Assembly: GCF_002863865.1 (NCBI RefSeq)
Contig: NZ_CP022684.1
Span: forward strand, 4,531,990-4,595,989
Direction: 5' to 3'
Source of the DNA: Ketobacter alkanivorans
GTDB taxonomy: Bacteria; Pseudomonadota; Gammaproteobacteria; Pseudomonadales; Ketobacteraceae
Length of the DNA stretch: 64,000 nt
Positions within the stretch are counted from its first letter, which is position 1; every line of letters begins with the position of its first letter. The position numbers were made by a program, and so were the translations under genes. The notes beneath the pieces are model-generated. The model was not told the origin of the DNA and made no database searches. It saw only the letters and a program-made list of their open reading frames with translations. This document shows, piece by piece, positions 58,902-64,000 of the stretch.

Positions 58902-59498
58902 TCACGCTATGTTCCTCACGGGTATCAGTTCACCGGGGCGACTGCCAATGCCTTTGGGTGCGGTCCAATGCCAGGTTTGCAGGGTGACCGTTACCGGTAC
59001 CATATCAATGCAATCCACCGGGCAGGGTTCTACGCACAGGTCACAGCCGGTGCATTCGTCGGAGATGACGGTATGCATTTGTTTGGCTGCGCCCAATATG
59101 GCGTCCATTGGGCAGGCCTGAATGCATTTAGTGCAGCCGATGCACTCGTCTTCGCGAATAACCGCGACCATCTTGGATTCGGGTGTCGCGCCGTGCTCTT
59201 CATCCAGGGGAACAAAATCGCGGCCCAGCAGGTCGGCCAGGGCGTGAATGGTGTCGTCGCCACCGGGAACGCACTTGTTGATTTCTTCACCTTCCGCGAC
59301 GCTTTCTGCGTAGGGTCTGCAACCGGGGTGGCCGCACTGGCCGCATTGGGTTTGCGGCAGCAGCGCATCGATCTGGTCGACGATGGGGTTGCCTTCTACT
59401 TTGAATTTGACCGCAGCAAAACCCAGCAGTGCACCAAAGCCCAGTGCGATGGCCGTGAGTGAACCCAGTGCAGTGATGTTGTCGAATAGTATATCCAT
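58902..59498 (-). CDS. rnfB: Rnf electron transport complex subunit B
   Basis: A 198-aa iron-sulfur ferredoxin subunit. An N-terminal membrane helix (ALGSLTAIALGFGALLGFAAV) leads to a Fe-S domain (CGQCGHPGCRPYA). Two ferredoxin [4Fe-4S] motifs follow (CIGCTKCIQACPMD and CTGCDLCVEPCPVD). It links soluble ferredoxin to the membrane subunits. Spacing to rnfA is 8 bp and to rnfC is 10 bp. It is somewhat longer than the smallest RnfB proteins but normal for gammaproteobacteria. Confidence 0.97.
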   Translation of the reverse strand: MDILFDNITALGSLTAIALGFGALLGFAAVKFKVEGNPIVDQIDALLPQTQCGQCGHPGCRPYAESVAEGEEINKCVPGGDDTIHALADLLGRDFVPLDEEHGATPESKMVAVIREDECIGCTKCIQACPMDAILGAAKQMHTVISDECTGCDLCVEPCPVDCIDMVPVTVTLQTWHWTAPKGIGSRPGELIPVRNIA

Positions 59499-59506
59499 GC
59501 TGCCCC

Positions 59507-60091
59507 CTAGATTTTGATCAGGCCGGAAAAGCCCATAAAGGCCAGGGACATGAGACCGGCGGTGATCAGGCCGATGGATGCGCCTTTGAATGGCGTTGGC
59601 ACATCTGCAACCGCGATTCGCTCACGCATGGCAGCAAATAGCACCAATACCAGAGAGAAACCCAATGCGGCGCCGAAGCCGTAAAGAAAAGCATCCATAA
59701 AGCTGTCGATGCCTTTTTTCACGGTAAGCAGGGCTACACCCAACACGGCGCAGTTGCTGGTAATCAGGGGCAGGAATATCCCCAGCACCCGATACAGCAG
59801 CGGGCTGGTTTTGCGCACGACCATTTCGGTGAACTGCACGGTAACTGCAATTACCAAAATAAAGGAAATGGTTTTCAGATAGGCCACGTCCAGCGGCACC
59901 AACACATAGGCGTAGGTGAGGTAGCTCAGCACTGAAGACAAGGTGAGCACAAAGGTTGTGGCCAGGGACATGCCCATGGCGGCTTCCAGTTTGTTGGAAA
60001 CGCCCATAAAAGGGCACAGGCCCAGAAACTGAACCAGTACAAAGTTGTTGACCAAAATGGTACTGACAAGAACCAGTAAAAATTCCGGCAT
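59507..60091 (-). CDS. rnfA: Rnf electron transport complex subunit A
   Basis: A 194-aa membrane protein with six helices, beginning FLLVLVSTILVNNFVLVQFLGLCPFMG. The LGLCPFMG and TSNCAVLG motifs contain the Cys residues of the shared RnfA/RnfE [2Fe-2S] centre. Length is standard. It is the first rnf gene, 50 bp downstream of metG on the same strand. An AGAGAGAA purine run serves as ribosome binding site. The operon order A-B-C-D-G-E is the canonical one. Confidence 0.97.
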   Translation of the reverse strand: MPEFLLVLVSTILVNNFVLVQFLGLCPFMGVSNKLEAAMGMSLATTFVLTLSSVLSYLTYAYVLVPLDVAYLKTISFILVIAVTVQFTEMVVRKTSPLLYRVLGIFLPLITSNCAVLGVALLTVKKGIDSFMDAFLYGFGAALGFSLVLVLFAAMRERIAVADVPTPFKGASIGLITAGLMSLAFMGFSGLIKI

Positions 60092-60141
60092 GATTCTCTC
60101 TGTGTTCGGTTGTTAATACGTTATTCAGTTCTCAGTCTGAA

Positions 60142-62187
60142 TTACTTGACTCGCATTCCGGGTACTGCACCGCTGTCTGGCGATAGCAGGAATATTTCTT
60201 TGCCGCCTGGGCCTGCCGCCATCACCATGCCTTCGGATAGGCCGAATTTCATCTTGCGGGGTGCCAGGTTGGCCACCATCACCGTCAGCCGACCTTCCAG
60301 ATCTTCGGGCTTGTAGGCGGATTTGATGCCTGCAAACACGTTGCGGGTCTCGCCACCCAGATCAAGCGTTAACTGTATCAGCTTGTCCGCGCCTTCCACA
60401 TGACTTGCGGTGACAATCTTGGCGATACGCATGTCAATTTTGGCAAAGTCATCGAAGTTGATTTCCGCCGCAATGGGGTCGTCATCCAGAATTGACTTGG
60501 GCTTGCCCGCAGCGGCTTCTGCCTCCGCTTCGGCCTTGGCCTCCTCGGTCATGGTGGTAATCTGTTTCATGTCGATACGCTGCATCATGGCTTTGAATTT
60601 GTTGATCTCATGATTCAGCAACAGCGTTTTGTGATCCTGCCAGCTCATTGGCGCGATGTTGAGGAATGCTTCAGCCTGTTGCGCTAAGGTGGGCAAAACC
60701 GGTTTCAGGTACAGGGCCAGCAGGCGGAACAGGTTTACGCCAACGCTGCAGCAATCCAGTACCTCTTGCGCTTTGCCTTCCTGTTTCATCAGGGCCCAAG
60801 GCGCTTTCTCATCAATATACTGATTGGCCTTGTCCGCCAGAGCCATGATGTCGCGCATGGCACGGCCATATTCACGCTGTTCATAATGCGAAGCAATTTC
60901 GCTGGCGGCGGCCTGGAATTCTGCAGTCAGTTCCGGGTTGGTGTCGCTGGCGGACAGTTTGCCACCCAGCTTGAATACGAAGTTGGCTGTGCGGCTGGCG
61001 ATGTTGACCACCTTGTTTACCAGATCCGCGTTTACGCGCTGCGCGAAATCCTCCAGATTGAGGTCGATATCGTCGATGCGGCCGCTGAGCTTGGCGGCGA
61101 AGTAATAACGCAGGTATTCCGGGTTCAGGTGCCGCAGGTAGGTTTCTGCTTTTATGAAGGTGCCTCTGGATTTGGACATCTTGGCACCGTTTACGGTCAC
61201 AAATCCGTGGGAGTAGATCGCAGTGGGTGTACGGAAATCCGCACCGGACAACATTGCAGGCCAGAACAGACCGTGGAAGTTGATGATGTCCTTACCAATA
61301 AAATGATACAGCTCAGCGTCGGAATCCTTGCCCCAGTATTCGTCAAAATCCAGATCTTCACGGCGATCACACAGATTCTGGAAACTGGCCATGTAGCCGA
61401 TGGGGGCATCCAGCCACACGTAGAAGTATTTGCCGGTTTCACCGGGGATTTCGAAGCCGAAGTAGGGGGCCTCGCGGGATATATCCCACTGTTGCAGACC
61501 TGCCTCAAGCCATTCCTTCAATTTGTTGGCGATGCCTTCCTGCAGGCTGCCGGACTGGGTCCACTGAGTCAGGAATGCCTGATACTTGGGCAAGTCAAAA
61601 AACAGCTGCGTGTTAGCTTTCATTACCGGCGCCGCACCGGATATGGTGGAGCGTGGGTTCTTCAGCTCTTCTGCAGGGTAAGTGGCCCCGCACTTTTCGC
61701 AGTTATCGCCGTACTGATCATCGGCTCCACACTTGGGGCAGGTGCCTTTCACAAATCGATCCGCCAGAAACAATTGTTTCTCGGGATCAAATAACTGAGT
61801 GATTTCACGGGCGACGATATTGCCCTGGGCCTTGTTGCGCTCATAAATCAGACTGGACAGTACCCGATTCTCTTCCGAGTGGGTGGAGTAGTAATTGTCG
61901 AAGGACACCTCAAACGCTGCGAAGTCCCGCTCATGCTCTTGTTGCACCTGGGCAATTTGCTCTTCTGGAGTTCGCCCAAGTTGCTCGGCTTTGAGCATGA
62001 TGGCGGTGCCGTGGGCATCGTCCGCGCAGACATAGGTGCAGTTCTCGCCACGCAACTTTTGGAAGCGCACCCAGATGTCGGTCTGGATGTACTCCAGCAT
62101 ATGGCCCAGGTGGATCGGCCCGTTGGCATAGGGCAGGGCGCTGGTGACAAGGATTTTCCGTGGTTTGGTCTGCTCGGTTTGATTCAT
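60142..62187 (-). CDS. metG: Methionyl-tRNA synthetase MetG
   Basis: A 681-aa class I synthetase. The HIGH-type motif is PIHLGHM (about residues 20-26), zinc ligands are CPKCGADDQYGDNCEKCG, and the KMSKS motif is AKMSKSRG (about 334). The C-terminal tRNA-binding/dimerisation domain (about 575-681, FAKIDMRIAKIV...LAPRKMKFGLSEGMVM) is present, as in long MetG forms. It diverges from apbC across 218 bp and precedes the rnf operon on the same strand, a conserved order. Confidence 0.98.
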   Translation of the reverse strand: MNQTEQTKPRKILVTSALPYANGPIHLGHMLEYIQTDIWVRFQKLRGENCTYVCADDAHGTAIMLKAEQLGRTPEEQIAQVQQEHERDFAAFEVSFDNYYSTHSEENRVLSSLIYERNKAQGNIVAREITQLFDPEKQLFLADRFVKGTCPKCGADDQYGDNCEKCGATYPAEELKNPRSTISGAAPVMKANTQLFFDLPKYQAFLTQWTQSGSLQEGIANKLKEWLEAGLQQWDISREAPYFGFEIPGETGKYFYVWLDAPIGYMASFQNLCDRREDLDFDEYWGKDSDAELYHFIGKDIINFHGLFWPAMLSGADFRTPTAIYSHGFVTVNGAKMSKSRGTFIKAETYLRHLNPEYLRYYFAAKLSGRIDDIDLNLEDFAQRVNADLVNKVVNIASRTANFVFKLGGKLSASDTNPELTAEFQAAASEIASHYEQREYGRAMRDIMALADKANQYIDEKAPWALMKQEGKAQEVLDCCSVGVNLFRLLALYLKPVLPTLAQQAEAFLNIAPMSWQDHKTLLLNHEINKFKAMMQRIDMKQITTMTEEAKAEAEAEAAAGKPKSILDDDPIAAEINFDDFAKIDMRIAKIVTASHVEGADKLIQLTLDLGGETRNVFAGIKSAYKPEDLEGRLTVMVANLAPRKMKFGLSEGMVMAAGPGGKEIFLLSPDSGAVPGMRVK

Positions 62188-62405
62188 TGTGTTTGCTAAG
62201 CGTGGTTACTTGAGTAATTGTTGGCGATATTACAGCGGGTTAGCTGCGAAAAATAAGGCGGCTAATATAGCCTTTATAGGGTCTGGATACCAGTTGGCGA
62301 CGCCTGGAATCGTAATAACCTACTATATCAGTTGGTTAAATTCCGTTAGCATAGCCACCGTTTCAATCTTACCGAGTTTCGCGCCACAGATCAGGAGTAG
62401 ATATC

Positions 62406-63494
62406 ATGAGTCAATCTCTGCATGACCAGGTTCACCGCATATTGGCGGAAAACGCCGATCCCGTATCCCTGCAGAATCTATGTGATGTGGTTGAAGTTAA
62501 GGAGCTTTCCGTATCGGGTGATCGGATCAGGCTTGCTTTGTGCTTTGGCTACGCCATTGATTTGGTCAAAGATGTGCTTATGTCTCGCTTAGGCGAGCTG
62601 TTCGCGCCGCTGGGTTCGAAGCTGGAGCTTGCGTTAAGCTGGCAGGTAAAAACGGCCCAGAACACGCCTCTGGACGGCGCAGGTAAAGTGAAGAACATCT
62701 TGGCGGTGGCATCCGGTAAGGGTGGTGTTGGTAAATCCACCACCGCTGTGAATCTGGCCTTGGCCCTGGCGGCAGACGGCGCCCGAGTGGGCATTCTGGA
62801 TGCGGATATCTATGGCCCCAGCCAGTCATTGATGTTGGGTGTGCCCAAGGGCACTCGTCCGGAAATACACCAGCAGAACTTCTTTGTGCCCATCGAAGCG
62901 CTGGGTTTGCAGTCTATGTCCATGGGTTATCTGGCCACCGAAGAAACACCGATGGTATGGCGTGGCCCTATGGCCAGTGGCGCTTTGCAGCAGTTATTGA
63001 AACAAACACTGTGGAATGACTTGGATTATCTGGTGGTGGATATGCCTCCTGGTACTGGGGATATTCAGCTAACGTTGTCGCAGCAGGTGCCGGTGGCGGG
63101 TGCTGTGGTGGTGACCACTCCTCAGGATATCGCCTTATTGGATGCAAAAAAAGGCGTTGAGATGTTCCGCAAGGTGCATGTGCCGGTGCTGGGCGTGGTG
63201 GAGAACATGGCGACTCACATCTGCTCCAGCTGCGGCCACGAAGAGCACATCTTCGGTCAGGGCGGTGGTGACCGGATCGCCAAAGAATATGGCGTATCAG
63301 TGCTGGGAAGCCTGCCGTTAAGCATGTCCATACGGGAGCAAGTCGATAGCGGTAAACCAACCGTGGCGGCAGATCCAGCTGGGGAAATTGCTGATATTTA
63401 TCGTAAAATTGCCCGTCTGGCTGCGGGGCAGCTGGCGAAAATGGCCAGCTCCAACAGTGGTGCATTCCCTAAAATCAACATTGTGAATGACTGA
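62406..63494 (+). CDS. apbC: Mrp/ApbC iron-sulfur carrier ATPase
   Basis: A 362-aa P-loop ATPase that carries Fe-S clusters to target proteins. An N-terminal MIP18-like domain (about residues 1-85) precedes the deviant Walker A GKGGVGKSTT (about 101-110), LDADIYGPSQ, DYLVVDMPPGTGD and the C-terminal cluster-binding CSSC motif. GGAG precedes the ATG. It diverges from metG and is followed 106 bp on by dcd, as in Pseudomonas. It is a plausible Fe-S source for the Rnf subunits nearby (inference). Confidence 0.96.
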   Translation: MSQSLHDQVHRILAENADPVSLQNLCDVVEVKELSVSGDRIRLALCFGYAIDLVKDVLMSRLGELFAPLGSKLELALSWQVKTAQNTPLDGAGKVKNILAVASGKGGVGKSTTAVNLALALAADGARVGILDADIYGPSQSLMLGVPKGTRPEIHQQNFFVPIEALGLQSMSMGYLATEETPMVWRGPMASGALQQLLKQTLWNDLDYLVVDMPPGTGDIQLTLSQQVPVAGAVVVTTPQDIALLDAKKGVEMFRKVHVPVLGVVENMATHICSSCGHEEHIFGQGGGDRIAKEYGVSVLGSLPLSMSIREQVDSGKPTVAADPAGEIADIYRKIARLAAGQLAKMASSNSGAFPKINIVND

Positions 63495-63600
63495 TCATCC
63501 TGTAGATGGTTTTTAGATGGCTTCACCTTGGGGGTGAAAAACGGGTATCATGCGGCCTCCATTTTCAGGGCCTTCATTATTAGGGGAGTGCGACTAGGCA

Positions 63601-64000
63601 ATGTCCATTAAATCAGACCGCTGGATACGCCGTATGGCGGAAGAACATGGCATGATCGAACCATTTGAGCCGGGCCAGATACGTCACGGAGCCGATGGCA
63701 ACCGCATTATCTCCTATGGCACTTCCAGCTACGGCTACGATGTACGCTGTTCCACCGAGTTCAAGGTGTTCACTAACATCCATTCTGCTACGGTGGACCC
63801 AAAGGAATTCTCCGATCAGAGCTTTGTTGATATCGATAGCGATGTCTGCATTATTCCACCGAACTCCTTTGCCCTGGCTCGAACCGTTGAGTATTTCCGT
63901 ATTCCTCGGTCTGTTCTCACCATTTGTTTGGGGAAATCCACTTACGCCCGCTGTGGGATCATTGTGAATGTGACGCCCCTGGAGCCAGAGTGGGAAGGTC
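63601..64000 (+). CDS. dcd: dCTP deaminase Dcd (truncated by window end)
   Basis: The first 133 codons of a dCTP deaminase, which converts dCTP to dUTP for thymidylate synthesis. The reading frame is open to the last base, so only the 3' end is missing because of the window edge. MSIKSDRWIRRMAEEHGMIEPF, SSYGYDVRC and LGKSTYARCGIIVNVTPLEPEWEG are characteristic, including the catalytic Glu of the last segment. GGGGAG lies 14 bases before the ATG. It follows apbC on the same strand. Confidence 0.95.
   Translation, partial: MSIKSDRWIRRMAEEHGMIEPFEPGQIRHGADGNRIISYGTSSYGYDVRCSTEFKVFTNIHSATVDPKEFSDQSFVDIDSDVCIIPPNSFALARTVEYFRIPRSVLTICLGKSTYARCGIIVNVTPLEPEWEG

Noticed and set aside
62255..62280. 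GGCTAATATAGCC inverted repeat in the metG-apbC gap as an operator
   Set aside because: The arms are only 5 bp and the sequence is equally explained by AT-rich promoter DNA.
63495..63600. TTCACC/GGTGAA hairpin after apbC as a terminator
   Set aside because: The stem is 6 bp with a short A run rather than a T tract on the transcribed strand, so it is not convincing.
1..64000. Search for CRISPR arrays, insertion sequences, prophage or tRNA genes
   Set aside because: No repeat-spacer pattern, transposase, integrase, phage structural gene or tRNA cloverleaf was recognised by reading; a covariance-model scan would be needed to exclude small RNAs.

Overview
The window looks like a chromosomal segment of a motile, respiring gammaproteobacterium. 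By eye its base composition is close to 50% GC. Several gene orders match those I recall from Pseudomonas: rnt/motY/argG, argF beside an ABC ATPase, nth with the rnf operon, and metG/apbC/dcd. Together with the alkane- and lipid-type enzymes (desaturase pair, SDR, epoxide hydrolase, patatin autotransporter), this suggests a marine Pseudomonadales or Oceanospirillales lineage, perhaps near Alcanivorax or Ketobacter. That placement is inference. I see no rRNA, tRNA, CRISPR array, insertion sequence or prophage. Coding density is high. The only gene-free stretch above 300 bp is 5926-6237, and it is regulatory.

Layout. 1-5.9 kb: an unrecognised 665-aa protein with a possible papain-like C-terminal domain, the ABC-F ATPase YbiT, a YaiL/DUF2058 protein, pdxH, and a radical SAM/SPASM gene in line with pdxH. 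5.9-12 kb: an oxygen-independent ubiquinone locus (ubiT, then ubiD-ubiU-ubiV, ubiX) followed by thiO. 12-16.4 kb: glpR/glpK and glutathionylspermidine synthetase/amidase. 16.4-22.4 kb: a radical SAM protein, a chemoreceptor, an ABC ATPase, argF and argD. 22.6-31.3 kb: hyuB, a molybdopterin oxidoreductase, grxD, a GGDEF-EAL protein, a small PilZ-like protein and asnS. 31.4-36.5 kb: a hydrolase, flagellin, a methyltransferase, tpx and rluF. 36.6-44 kb: a reductase/desaturase pair, an SDR and an epoxide hydrolase diverging from a palindrome, and a coupled operon whose first gene (DUF2269) is broken. 44-53.4 kb: rnt, motY, argG, a degenerate GGDEF-EAL regulator, a PlpD-like autotransporter coupled to a DUF4105 protein, and an esterase. 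53.4-64 kb: a Trm112-like protein, nth, rnfEGDCBA, metG, apbC and the start of dcd.

The strongest system-level signal is at 5.9-10.2 kb. Four FNR/Anr-type boxes (TTGAT-N4-ATCAA, each with one mismatch) lie only in the two control regions of the ubiquinone locus. Two of them sit about 41.5 bp upstream of predicted transcription starts preceded by a good -10 hexamer, one for ubiT and one for ubiD-ubiU-ubiV. This is the geometry of a class II FNR promoter. The picture is an anaerobically induced module that pairs the O2-independent hydroxylation proteins UbiT, UbiU and UbiV with the prFMN decarboxylase pair UbiD/UbiX. A radical SAM-pdxH transcription unit diverges from the same control region.

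Other themes are arginine biosynthesis (argF, argD, argG at separate sites), low-potential electron transfer (Rnf complex), motility (flagellin, MotY with a sigma-28-type promoter, a chemoreceptor), c-di-GMP signalling (two GGDEF-EAL proteins, one apparently catalytically decayed), and lipid or envelope metabolism.
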